Source of the DNA: DATKFM01 sp046154965
GTDB lineage: Bacteria > Pseudomonadota > Alphaproteobacteria > Dongiales > Dongiaceae
Reading direction: 5' to 3'
Assembly (NCBI GenBank): GCA_046154965.1
Contig: JBJXDY010000055.1
Span: 1-64,000 of the forward strand
DNA length: 64,000 nt
Below are positions 49,803 through 57,724 of this stretch, in pieces. Within the stretch, counting starts at the first letter, position 1; each line of letters begins with the position of its first letter. The position numbers and the translations under genes are program-made. The notes under the pieces were generated by a model. It did no database searches, was not told where the DNA came from, and was given only the letters and a program-made list of their open reading frames with translations.

Positions 49803-51094
49803 TGCAAACCTCCTTCACTCTGGCCCAGCTCGCCGATCCCGATATCGCGGAAGCGAACAAGATTCTCCGCGCCTGCGTGCATTGCGGGTTCTGCACGGCC
49901 ACATGTCCGACCTATGTGTTGTTGGGCGATGAGTTGGATTCGCCGCGAGGACGCATCTATCTCATCAAGGATATGCTGGAGAACGACAAGCCGGCCAACG
50001 CCAAAGTCGCGCTCCATGTCGACCGCTGCCTCTCCTGCCTATCCTGCATGACCACCTGTCCGTCGGGCGTCCACTACATGCATCTGGTGGATCACGCCCG
50101 CGCGCATATCGAAGACACCTACAAGCGGCCTTTCCTCGATCGGGCGCTCCGCAGCCTCCTGGCGCGCATCCTGCCTTATCCGCAGCGCTTCCGCCTGGCG
50201 CTGCTCGGCGCCTGGCTGGCGAAGCCGCTGCGCTTCCTGACCGGCGGCCGCATCAGGGCGATGCTGGCGATGGCGCCGGCCGCTCTCTCCGGCCGCTCGC
50301 CGGCTGATGGGCCGCAGGTCTTTCCCGCCGAAGGCCCGCGGGGCAAGCGCGTGGCGCTGCTCGCCGGCTGCGCCCAGCCGGTGCTGAAGCCCGGCATCAA
50401 CGAGGCCACCATCCGCCTGCTCACCCGCCATGGCGTCGAGGTGGTCATCGCCGAGGGCGCCGGATGCTGCGGCGCGCTGCCCCATCACATGGGCAAGTCC
50501 GCGCAGGCCCACGGCCTCGCCCGCGCCAACATCGCCGCCTGGACCCGCGAGATCGAGGGCGAGGGGCTGGACGCCATCGTCGTCAACACATCGGGCTGCG
50601 GCACGCCGATCAAGGATTACGGCTTCATGTTCCGCGAGGACGCGATCTGGGCGGAGAGAGCGGCGCGAGTCTCCGCGCTGACGCGCGACATCAGCGAGTT
50701 CATGGCGGAACTCGGTCTCGCTGCAATGAAGCCGCCGGAACCGATGACCCTGGCCTATCATTCCGCCTGCTCCCTGCAGCACGGCCAGAAGATCACGGCG
50801 GCGCCGAAGCGACTGCTGGAGGCCTGCGGCTTTACCGTGCGCGACGTGCCGGAGGGCCATCTCTGCTGCGGTTCCGCCGGCACCTACAATATCCTGCAGC
50901 CGGCGCTGGCGCGGCAATTGCGCGACCGCAAGGTCGCCAACATCGAATCCGCCCGGCCCGATGCCGTCGCCACCGGCAATATCGGCTGCATCATGCAGAT
51001 CGCCGGCGGCACCGGCATTCCCGTGCTCCACACGGTGGAATTGCTCGACTGGGCGACCGGCGGCCCGCGCCCCGCATCGCTTCCGCCGCGTTAA
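49802..51094 (+). CDS. glcF: Glycolate oxidase iron-sulfur subunit GlcF
   Basis: The 430-residue protein has two 4Fe-4S motifs: CVHCGFCTATCPTY (Cys25, 28, 31, 35) and CLSCLSCMTTCPSG (76, 79, 82, 86). Two CCG domains follow (LAGCAQPVLKPGINEATIRL, AGCCGALPHHMGKSAQAHGL and CCGSAGTYNILQPALARQL). It passes electrons from GlcDE to quinone. ATG at 49802 overlaps the preceding small gene's stop. It is the last gene of the operon. Confidence 0.94.
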   Translation: MQTSFTLAQLADPDIAEANKILRACVHCGFCTATCPTYVLLGDELDSPRGRIYLIKDMLENDKPANAKVALHVDRCLSCLSCMTTCPSGVHYMHLVDHARAHIEDTYKRPFLDRALRSLLARILPYPQRFRLALLGAWLAKPLRFLTGGRIRAMLAMAPAALSGRSPADGPQVFPAEGPRGKRVALLAGCAQPVLKPGINEATIRLLTRHGVEVVIAEGAGCCGALPHHMGKSAQAHGLARANIAAWTREIEGEGLDAIVVNTSGCGTPIKDYGFMFREDAIWAERAARVSALTRDISEFMAELGLAAMKPPEPMTLAYHSACSLQHGQKITAAPKRLLEACGFTVRDVPEGHLCCGSAGTYNILQPALARQLRDRKVANIESARPDAVATGNIGCIMQIAGGTGIPVLHTVELLDWATGGPRPASLPPR

Positions 51095-51300
51095 TCAACC
51101 TTAACGCGCGCCGGATTATTAACTTAAAAAATTCTTTCTCTTAACTGCAAGTCTTAGCAAATTCTCGCTAAATCTGTTGTATATTGCGAATTGTGTGAGA
51201 TGCGGTCGCTAGGTCTTCTGTCCTTCGATCGCGGCGTGGGGATGAAAACGAAGGGTGACGCAGATAACGACGGCGCCCGCGTGTGGAGGAGTAGAATACC
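51095..51300 (+). promoter_or_regulatory. AT-rich promoter region of the degenerate GGDEF-EAL pair
   Basis: Starting at the glcF stop, this 206-bp stretch is the most AT-rich of the window. TATATT at 51180-51185 is a fair -10 element, though no good -35 sits 17 bp before it. TTAGC (51154-51158) and GCTAA (51167-51171) form a small inverted repeat, possibly an operator. GGAGGAG lies nine bases before the start at 51301. Several TTAA tetramers occur, none in CtrA spacing. Confidence 0.45.
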
Positions 51301-52608
51301 ATGACGGCGGAAATTTCCATTCTGAAGCGCGGCAACGACGAGCAGATGCTGGTTGATCACCTGCAGCGCATGACAAGCTTTACCGAGCGCGGCTGGGCGA
51401 TTCACATTCACCTGTCGAAACTGGGCACGCGCACGCGCAACGAAAACCTGGTCTTCGCGCTGGATATCCTGCGCGCCCTGGTGCGCCAGTTCTCCGGGCG
51501 GTTCTTCGCGCTCAAGAACGGCGACATCATCTGCACCCTGCGCAGCGACTATCTGCAGCAGATCCGCAACGATGTGCGCCGCGTGCAGTTGCTGTTCCAT
51601 GACGACCCGCTGTTCCAGCTGGAGCAGGACGGCGCCACCAAGTTCTGCACCTACTATTGCCTGACGGACAACGAGGTGTTCAGCCGGTTTGCCGGCCTCG
51701 CCAAGCAGATCGCTTCGGTCACTGCGCCGGTGCAGCGGAACGCGCCGTCGGCTCAGGTGATCCCGCTGACCGGCAATGGCGGCGTCGGCGCCGCGGCGCC
51801 GTCCGCGCCGACAAACGCGTACTTCGATCTGCTGGGCAAGCTGCAGTCCGCCGACATCTCCGCCTGCGTGCGGCAGCAGTCGGCCTGCGTCATCGATTCC
51901 GACGGCAGCGTCTTCCCGATGTTCGACGAGGTCTATGTCTCGATCCTCGACCTGACCAAGGCGATGGGCGCCGATGTTCAGGCGGTGACCGACCGTTGGC
52001 TGTTCCAACATCTGACCAAGCTGCTGGACCGGCGCATGCTCAGCCTGATCGCCCGGCCGGACGAAAGCGCCAACGCCAACGATGTGGCGCTGCTGCGCTC
52101 GCGCCTGCTGCGCGGCGGCAATTTCTCGCTCAATGTCAATGTGGCCAATGTGCTGACGCCGGAGTTCCAGGCGCTCGACAACTGCGTCGGTGAAACCATC
52201 CGCGGCACGGTGGTGCTGGAGTTCCAGAAGATCGACGCCTTCGCCGATCTCGGCGCCTACCGCTATGTCAGGGACCACGCCCACAAGCTCGGCTACCGCA
52301 TCTGCCTGGATGGGGTGTCCCATCTCAGCCTGCCGATGGTGGACCGGGTGGAACTGGGCCTGGACTTCGTCAAGATGGCGTGGACGAACGACATGCCCGA
52401 TGACAATCAAAGCCTGCGCAAGCATGTGGACCGCATCGGCGCCAAGAGGATCGTCCTCTGCCGCTGCGACACGCCGCAGGCCATCGACTACGGCCGCCAG
52501 ATCGGCATCGACCTCTTCCAGGGCCAGCATGTGGACGCCTTACTGGCCAGCCGGGCGCGGGCACCCTCCCTCCTGCGGCCCGCGGCAAGCGGGCCGGCCG
52601 TAGCCTAG
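51301..52608 (+). CDS. Degenerate GGDEF-EAL-like protein, paralogue 1
   Basis: The 435-residue protein has a ~120-residue N-terminal domain (SFTERGWAIHIHLSKLGTRT, then FALKNGDIICTL, which sits like a decayed GGDEF motif). A C-terminal domain of about 170 residues matches the EAL fold: FSLNVNVANVLTPEFQALDN, VVLEFQKIDAFADLGAYRY, YRICLDGVSHLSLP and LFQGQHVDALL. The catalytic EAL glutamate, the second Asp of DD and the late Glu are absent, so no phosphodiesterase activity is expected. It may bind c-di-GMP or a partner protein. The paralogue follows 62 bp later. Confidence 0.68.
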   Translation: MTAEISILKRGNDEQMLVDHLQRMTSFTERGWAIHIHLSKLGTRTRNENLVFALDILRALVRQFSGRFFALKNGDIICTLRSDYLQQIRNDVRRVQLLFHDDPLFQLEQDGATKFCTYYCLTDNEVFSRFAGLAKQIASVTAPVQRNAPSAQVIPLTGNGGVGAAAPSAPTNAYFDLLGKLQSADISACVRQQSACVIDSDGSVFPMFDEVYVSILDLTKAMGADVQAVTDRWLFQHLTKLLDRRMLSLIARPDESANANDVALLRSRLLRGGNFSLNVNVANVLTPEFQALDNCVGETIRGTVVLEFQKIDAFADLGAYRYVRDHAHKLGYRICLDGVSHLSLPMVDRVELGLDFVKMAWTNDMPDDNQSLRKHVDRIGAKRIVLCRCDTPQAIDYGRQIGIDLFQGQHVDALLASRARAPSLLRPAASGPAVA

Positions 52609-52670
52609 TTCGAGAGCGGAGAGCGGATCACGCCGCCCTCCGCGCTCGCCTAGGTTCGAAAGAGGCCAGG

Positions 52671-54191
52671 ATGCTGACCGTCAATAGCAATGAACAAGGA
52701 TCCGAACGGCAGCCGACGGCGCTCGGTCATCTGCAATTGCTCGCCGCGCGTTCGGATCGCGGCTGGGCCGTGCTGCTCCGGCCGTCGCGCCTGGCCGAGG
52801 CGACCCGCACCGAGTCGCTCAGTCGCGCTATTGACGGGATCGCCGCCCAGATCCGCCAGTTCCGCGGCCATGTGTTCGAATTGCCGGGCGGAGACCGCCT
52901 GGCGGTGCTTTCCGCCGGCCGCGTCGGCCAGCTTCGCGCCGGCGTCGCCCGGCTCGAACCGCAGTTGCGCACGGATCCGGGTTTCGATGACGGGCAAAAC
53001 GGCCGCACCGGCTTTGCCGCCGCCTGCGACCTGCAACAGCATCTGCCGGTTTTCACCGGCTACATCGCCGCCTTGGCCCAGGGTGAAAGCCCGGCCGAGC
53101 CGGCGGAACTGCAGCCGCTGCTGGTTCACGAAACTGTCCGCGAAGCGGCGGTAGCGCATAACAACGGCCCGGAGGCCGGAAACGAAGGGGACATCCATCA
53201 TGAGAACATCAGCCTACATGTATCTGCCCAGGCGGCTGCCGAAGCAGCGGCCGCCGCGGCGGCGCACGGAACGCCAGGCGGCGCACCAACGCTATCGGCA
53301 GCGAACGACTCCGGGACGGATGAAGATCCTGCTGCATTGCGAAATCTCGACCTCGATGAACTGACGCTCAATCTGCTGGGGCCGGCGCTGCGGGCGCTGA
53401 GCGACGCCGATCTTTCGCGCATGCTGCGCAGCCAGCCGGTCTGCCTGCTCTGCGACGACGGCTCCATGCTGCCGGTCTATGACGAGATCTACACCTCCAT
53501 CGCCGATCTGGAACAGGCGACGAAGCTCAATCTCCGGCGCGGCGCCAACCGCTGGCTGCTGCGGCACCTGACCCGTATCCTCGACCGCCGGGTGCTGGCA
53601 TCGTTGCGGCAGGGGGCCGATCCCCAGGAGCTTCCGCCGGCGATCGCCGCTTTGCGCAACCGGCTGCATGCGCGCGGCAACTTCGCCCTCAACCTCAATC
53701 TGGAAAGCGTGCTGAGCCCGCAGTTTGCTGCCTTCGATTCCGGCCTGGAGCAGCGGCTGCGCGGCTCCCTGGTGCTGGAGTTCCACAAGCTCGATGTCCT
53801 CGGCGACATGGCCGCCTTCACCCGGGTGCGGCAGATTTCGCGCCGCCGCGGCTACCGGCTCTGCCTGGACGGCGTCAGTCATCTCAGCCTGCCGCTGCTG
53901 GACCGGCACACCCTGGATGTGGAGCTGGTGAAGATCGATTGGAGCGAGGATATGGTGGCCGAGCGCGGCCTCCTGCGGAAGCTGATCGCCGCGGCCGAGG
54001 CCCGCCGCTTCGTGCTCTGCCGCTGCGACAGCGAGGCCGCCCTGGATTTCGGCCTCTCGGTCGGCATGTCGCTCTACCAGGGCCGCCATGTGGATCTGAT
54101 GCTGGAGCGCGAGCCGCGCCAGCCTTCGTTCCTGTGGTCCCTGTCCGCACCGCCCCTGAGCCGCCGCTACCGCGAGCTGCTGGAGCAATAG
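52671..54191 (+). CDS. Degenerate GGDEF-EAL-like protein, paralogue 2
   Basis: The 506-residue paralogue of the preceding gene carries an Ala-rich linker (about 170-225) between domains. The N-terminal domain includes RGWAVLLRPSRLAEATRTES, then HVFELPGGDRLAVLSAGRV, where GGDRLAVL closely resembles GGDEFAVL of diguanylate cyclases. The C-terminal EAL-like domain has FALNLNLESVLSPQF, LVLEFHKLDVLGDM, YRLCLDGVSHLSLP, LVKIDWSEDM and LYQGRHVDLML. It keeps the KID and QG signatures but has neither the EAL glutamate nor the DD pair. Both genes are probably one transcript. The function is unknown. Confidence 0.7.
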   Translation: MLTVNSNEQGSERQPTALGHLQLLAARSDRGWAVLLRPSRLAEATRTESLSRAIDGIAAQIRQFRGHVFELPGGDRLAVLSAGRVGQLRAGVARLEPQLRTDPGFDDGQNGRTGFAAACDLQQHLPVFTGYIAALAQGESPAEPAELQPLLVHETVREAAVAHNNGPEAGNEGDIHHENISLHVSAQAAAEAAAAAAAHGTPGGAPTLSAANDSGTDEDPAALRNLDLDELTLNLLGPALRALSDADLSRMLRSQPVCLLCDDGSMLPVYDEIYTSIADLEQATKLNLRRGANRWLLRHLTRILDRRVLASLRQGADPQELPPAIAALRNRLHARGNFALNLNLESVLSPQFAAFDSGLEQRLRGSLVLEFHKLDVLGDMAAFTRVRQISRRRGYRLCLDGVSHLSLPLLDRHTLDVELVKIDWSEDMVAERGLLRKLIAAAEARRFVLCRCDSEAALDFGLSVGMSLYQGRHVDLMLEREPRQPSFLWSLSAPPLSRRYRELLEQ

Positions 54192-54197
54192 GCGCGA

Positions 54198-55346
54198 TCA
54201 GCGCACCGGCCGCCGCGCCAGGCCCGCCAGGGTGCGCTCCAGCACATCCACCGAGCGCTCATAGACCAGCCGCTTCCACTCGTCCGTCTCCGGATAGAAG
54301 GCGGCGCGGATTTCCCGTTTGATCTCCCGTCCCCGGTCCGAGGCCGGCCGGCCATGGATATGCAGCCAGTTGTCGGCGCGCACGCTGTTGATCACCTGCT
54401 CGATCGGCACCGTGCCATACTCCAGTGTGATGCCCGTGACGTTCGCCTGCGGCATCGCCGCGGCGACGCCGTTGTTGATGTCGCCGAGGATCGGCGCGGA
54501 GGATGAAGTGCCGTCCTCGCTGGTGGTTACTTCCGCACCATACCAGTCGCGCACCCGGGCCAAGGCCGCGCGGTCGGACTCATGGTTGCTGATGATCTCG
54601 CCATAGCCATGGGGGCCAAGCCCGGTATGCAAGTCGATGAATCCCACCTCCTGCACCCGCCGGCCGAAGCGGTCGAGAATCGCCGCCAGCGTCGTCTGCG
54701 ACCAGCTGGCCCGGCGCCCGCCATAGAAAACGCCGTCGGCATGGTTGTACTGGCCGGACATGATGGCGCCCTGCAGGGCCGTGAATCCGTGGCGGTCGCG
54801 ATAGTCCAACAGCACCTTGTCCGCCGCCGCCCGCGACTCCGGCGTCCATTCCCGCGGGCAGATGCTTTCGCGCAGCTGCTCGTAACCCTCGTTGGCCGGA
54901 TAGCCGCCGCCATGGCCGACGAAATTTCGGTTGAGGTCCACATTTTCCTCGTTCACTCGCCGTTGCCAGGCAAAGCCATGGGGGTTGATGGCGTGGATCA
55001 GCAGCATCGCCGTATCCGCCGGCAGGCGGCGCGCGCGCTCCTCGCTCAGCCAGCCGATCTGGATGCCCGAGCCGCAGAAGCCCTCGACCCCATGGGTGCC
55101 CGATTGCGCCAACAGCAGGCGCCGCGCCTCCGCCGGGCCGAACCAGGCCGCATCGGTCGATAGCGGCTCGCGGCCATCGCCGCGGTCCAGGCCGGTGACC
55201 TCGGCCGTGGCGTCATCCGGCGCGGCGGCCGGCTGATGATGGGTGGTCAGCTCGCCGCCGGCGGCGCGCACGGCGGCGCGGAATTTGCCGCGCGCTTCGG
55301 CATAGCCTTGTGAAAAGTAATCGGATTTGTTGCTGGCAGGCGCCAT
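54198..55346 (-). CDS. DUF2817 family (M14-like) zinc peptidase
   Basis: The 382-residue protein matches the DUF2817/M14-like carboxypeptidase group: LLAQSGTHGVEGFCGSGIQI, HAINPHGFAWQRRVNEENVD, LNRNFVGHGGGYPANEGY, and VGFIDLHTGLGPHGYGEIIS. His and Glu in SGTHGVEG and the later DLHTG histidine are the expected zinc ligands. There is no signal peptide, so it is probably cytosolic. The ATG at 55346 (AGGGGA upstream) is preferred to a start 90 bases earlier. It may degrade peptides or amide-linked compounds. Convergent with paralogue 2, six bases apart. Confidence 0.85.
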   Translation of the reverse strand: MAPASNKSDYFSQGYAEARGKFRAAVRAAGGELTTHHQPAAAPDDATAEVTGLDRGDGREPLSTDAAWFGPAEARRLLLAQSGTHGVEGFCGSGIQIGWLSEERARRLPADTAMLLIHAINPHGFAWQRRVNEENVDLNRNFVGHGGGYPANEGYEQLRESICPREWTPESRAAADKVLLDYRDRHGFTALQGAIMSGQYNHADGVFYGGRRASWSQTTLAAILDRFGRRVQEVGFIDLHTGLGPHGYGEIISNHESDRAALARVRDWYGAEVTTSEDGTSSSAPILGDINNGVAAAMPQANVTGITLEYGTVPIEQVINSVRADNWLHIHGRPASDRGREIKREIRAAFYPETDEWKRLVYERSVDVLERTLAGLARRPVR

Positions 55347-55456
55347 GCCGGTGATCCCCTGGTTTTGCTGTCGGTCACTAGTTTCACGGCCTTGTGTCCG
55401 CTGGCAAGCCTTGTTTCCCATTGGCAGCGGTAGCATCCCGGTCGTAGGATTCGTGC

Positions 55457-56008
55457 ATGCATCGAATGGCTCCGGTCTTGTTGAGTCTGGTTTTGCTCGC
55501 CGCCGCGCCGGCGGCGGCGGATCAGAACGATCCGCGCCTGAACGATCTCTTCGCGCGCCTGCAGAAGACGGATAACCGGCTCGAGGCGGAAACGCTGGAA
55601 AACCTGATCTGGGGCATCTGGTTCACGTCCGACGATGCCGAGGTCAATCGGCTGATGGATCAGGGATCCCAGGCGATGCAGCGCCAGGATATGCGCACGG
55701 CCATCGGCGCCTTCACCAAGATCATCGAAATCGCGCCCGATTTCGCCGAAGGCTGGAACCGCCGCGCCACCGCGCTTTTCATGATCGGCGAATACGAAGC
55801 CTCGCGCGCCGACGTGGCGGAAACCTTGGCGCGGGAACCGCGCCATTTCGGCGCGCTTTCCGGCCTCGGCCTGATCAATGCCGCCGAGGAAAAGGGCGAA
55901 GCGGCCATCGAAGCCTGGCGGAAGGCCCTGGAGGTAAATCCCAACATGCCCTCGGTGCAGCAGAACATCGAGGAGATGCAGGCGAAGCTGGCGGAAGACA
56001 ATATCTGA
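55457..56008 (+). CDS. Exported TPR-repeat protein
   Basis: The 183-residue protein has a signal peptide (MAPVLLSLVLLAAAPAAAD) and at least two tetratricopeptide-type helix pairs (GAFTKIIEIAPDFAEGWNRR, ASRADVAETLAREPRHFGAL, then AIEAWRKALEVNPNMPSVQQ). A conserved N-terminal part (LNDLFARLQKTDNRLEAETL) is typical of a family of periplasmic TPR proteins in alphaproteobacteria. It probably scaffolds an envelope complex. Divergent from the DUF2817 gene. ATG at 55457 or, as likely, 55466. Confidence 0.8.
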   Translation: MHRMAPVLLSLVLLAAAPAAADQNDPRLNDLFARLQKTDNRLEAETLENLIWGIWFTSDDAEVNRLMDQGSQAMQRQDMRTAIGAFTKIIEIAPDFAEGWNRRATALFMIGEYEASRADVAETLAREPRHFGALSGLGLINAAEEKGEAAIEAWRKALEVNPNMPSVQQNIEEMQAKLAEDNI

Positions 56009-56095
56009 ACGGCGGCGGCTACTACGCCAATTGCAGCATAACGTCAGTGCAGCAGGACAACGAGCTGCTAATCAGCTGCGGCAATTAGATCAACG

Positions 56096-56714
56096 TCAGG
56101 CATTCAGGAACTCCACCGCGGCGGCGGTTGCGATGCCCAGATAAACCGCCACGCTTGCCAATTCGGCCATGCCGCCGATCCGCGGGCTGCCGCCGGGAAC
56201 CCGGATGCATGAAACAACGGCGGCGAGCGCGAGGTGGAAAACATGGGCGACGCAGAGATATGAACCGCCCATCCGAAGCGCCGGCGCGGCTGTCGAGCCG
56301 CCGGCCGCCGTGAACTGCGGCAGGAACGCGGCGAAGACGGCGAAAGCGGTGGGGTTGCCGAAGCCGACCGAGAGCCCGTCGACGATCGGCCTGGACGTAG
56401 CAGAGGCGGCTGATTTCCGGGCGGCCCGAAAGCGGCAGCGGAGCATGTTCCCGGCGCGCCACACCAGGTAGAGCGCCGCGGCCAGCGGCAGCCGGCGGTG
56501 CAATTCGGGCTGCAACCTGCCGGAAATCGTCAAGCCGGCAAACGTCAGTCCGATCAGGCAGCATTTTCCGAACTCGGCGCCAGCCGCCGTCAACAGCCCG
56601 GCAGCGGCGCCCCTCCTGAAAGTTTTTTGCGCAACCATTGCCATCACGGGTCCCGGGAGTCGCAAAGTAGATGATGGACGCCACGACGAAAGAAGCGGCA
56701 ACGTAGGGTTCCAT
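56096..56714 (-). pseudogene. LysE-family amino-acid exporter, frameshifted
   Basis: From the ATG at 56714 the frame reads MEPYVAASFVVASIIYFATP, the normal LysE N-terminus with its ATPGPVM start. At GGGACCC (about 56650) the sequence changes frame. The rest, PVMAMVAQKTFRRGAAAGLL to GIATAAAVEFLNA, continues in another frame to the stop at 56096. Removing one base from GGGACCC restores TPGPVMAM. The other family regions (FGNPTAFAVFAAFLPQF) are intact. A single-base insertion or a sequencing error in a GC-rich run explains it. Confidence 0.78.
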
Positions 56715-56768
56715 GCTCTGTCCCACGGGCTCGTCGAGCGTTGTGCGGAGATTCCGGCGGGCGATCCT

Positions 56769-56975
56769 CTAGAAAGGATCGCTCCAACCCCCGGGCAGCC
56801 AGCAGCGCGACCAGGCGATGACCCGCCATCCCGAGGGCACGGCCCTGGCCATGGGCGCGGCCGGCGCCGGATCGGATGCGGCATTGCCGTCGCCGACATC
56901 GGTTTTCTGTGCCGGCGTCGCGGGCGTGACGTTTCCGGTTTCGATCGGCGGCTGAGCGGGAAAAGAACTATTCAT
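56769..56975 (-). CDS. Small protein of unknown function (68 aa) behind a repeated promoter module
   Basis: The ATG at 56975 has a strong AAAAGGAGC ribosome site nine bases upstream. The 68 residues are Pro/Ala/Thr-rich at first (MNSSFPAQPPIETGNVTPAT), then end with a tryptophan-rich tail (SGWRVIAWSRCWLPGGWSDP). I recognise no family. The start is preceded by a ~95-bp module homologous to the one in front of the coiled-coil gene at 57266-57532, so the two are likely co-regulated. A LysE pseudogene lies 54 bp downstream. Confidence 0.6.
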   Translation of the reverse strand: MNSSFPAQPPIETGNVTPATPAQKTDVGDGNAASDPAPAAPMARAVPSGWRVIAWSRCWLPGGWSDPF

Positions 56976-57027
56976 GGCCGTGCTCCTTTTCTGCTGATGT
57001 CTGACGCGGAACAAAGTCCCGTGATCG

Positions 57028-57126
57028 GCAATCTAGGAGTTCGGCCGGTGCCGCGCTTCGGGGCTTGCACGCAGTTTTCGAATTCCGGATACCTATTCTT
57101 TGGATGCTGGCGGGGGCCGGCGTAGG
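57028..57126 (-). promoter_or_regulatory. Repeated promoter module, copy B
   Basis: Read on the minus strand this module contains TACGCCGGCC, TAGGTA, AAAACTGCGTG, CCCCGAAGC and TAGATTGC in that order, matching copy A (57575-57668) in order and near-identical spacing. CCCCGAAGC lies 19 bases before TAGATTGC. The copy ends about 50 bases before the ATG of the 68-aa gene. TAGATT is a fair -10 element; CCGAAG may be the -35 of an alternative sigma factor. Confidence 0.6.
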
Positions 57127-57218
57127 TAGGGGCGGTCACGGCCATGGCGGGCTGTTGCAGCCGCTGGCATGGCGGGCATCGCGACCGGGGCAGCGAGGGC
57201 CGGACCCGCAAGATGCGC

Positions 57219-57258
57219 AAAAAACCGCCGCTGAGCCGCACAGTGGGCTCAGCGGCGG
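57219..57258 (-). terminator. Rho-independent terminator of the coiled-coil gene
   Basis: A perfect 13-bp stem (57225-57237 with 57246-57258) has an eight-base loop and is followed on the minus strand by six T residues (57219-57224). It begins eight bases after the stop of the coiled-coil gene. Confidence 0.93.
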
Positions 57259-57265
57259 GCCTCGG

Positions 57266-57532
57266 TCAGCCGCATATCTCGTCGCGGTGGTCGATCAGTT
57301 CCAAGAGCGTTTGCTCCTCTTCTTTGATTCTCCGCTCCAGCTCCGCGATTTCCCTTCTCGCCTCGGCGATCGCGGCCTTGTCGGGCGGGCTTGCCTTCAG
57401 GAGCTTCTGCAGCCGCGCGCGCAGCTTGCGTAGCCTGATTTCGTCCTTCCTGATGCTGTCCTTTTGAATCTTGATGATGTTAGCCAACAAATCGCAGATG
57501 GAGCGCATCAACGGTTTTCGCTTGGTGGCCAT
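57266..57532 (-). CDS. Small charged coiled-coil protein (88 aa)
   Basis: An AGGAGA site precedes the ATG at 57532. Residues 20-85 are almost all helical and charged (KIQKDSIRKDEIRLRKLRAR, then EARREIAELERRIKEEEQTL) with heptad-like Leu/Ile spacing, so a coiled-coil dimer is likely. The end is LIDHRDEICG with one cysteine. I recognise no family. It is a stand-alone unit with the shared promoter module in front and a perfect terminator behind. Confidence 0.75.
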   Translation of the reverse strand: MATKRKPLMRSICDLLANIIKIQKDSIRKDEIRLRKLRARLQKLLKASPPDKAAIAEARREIAELERRIKEEEQTLLELIDHRDEICG

Positions 57533-57574
57533 GGCGGGTCTCCTTGGTTGCGGTCGCAGCTCTGGTCTGCCGCT

Positions 57575-57668
57575 GCAATCTAAGCGGATCGCTCCGTCCG
57601 CTGCTTCGGGGCCGCCACGCAGTTTTAGGAGTTCGGCTACCTAGTTTTCTTCCGGCGGCCCGCATAGG
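57575..57668 (-). promoter_or_regulatory. Repeated promoter module, copy A
   Basis: This is the homologue of copy B: on the minus strand CCTATGCGGGCC, TAGGTA (57638-57643), AAAACTGCGTG (57616-57626), CCCCGAAGC (57603-57611) and TAGATTGC (57575-57582). CCCCGAAGC is 20 bases before TAGATTGC. It ends 43 bases before the ATG of the coiled-coil gene, in line with a promoter and short leader. Confidence 0.6.
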
Positions 57669-57724
57669 CCCCGGGACCGGCTGAAAGCCGGCGTCGTGCA
57701 ACGACTCGCGATTGCGGCCCTGCG

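Noticed and set aside
51091..51104. CtrA binding site TTAA-N6-TTAA near the glcF stop
   Set aside because: The CtrA site needs seven bases between the TTAA halves; here there are six, and the first half is the stop codon of glcF.
57028..57126. EcfG (general stress) promoter in the repeated module
   Set aside because: No GGAAC-N16/17-CGTT pair at the right spacing; the nearest GGAAT/CGAAC and CGTG are ten bases apart.
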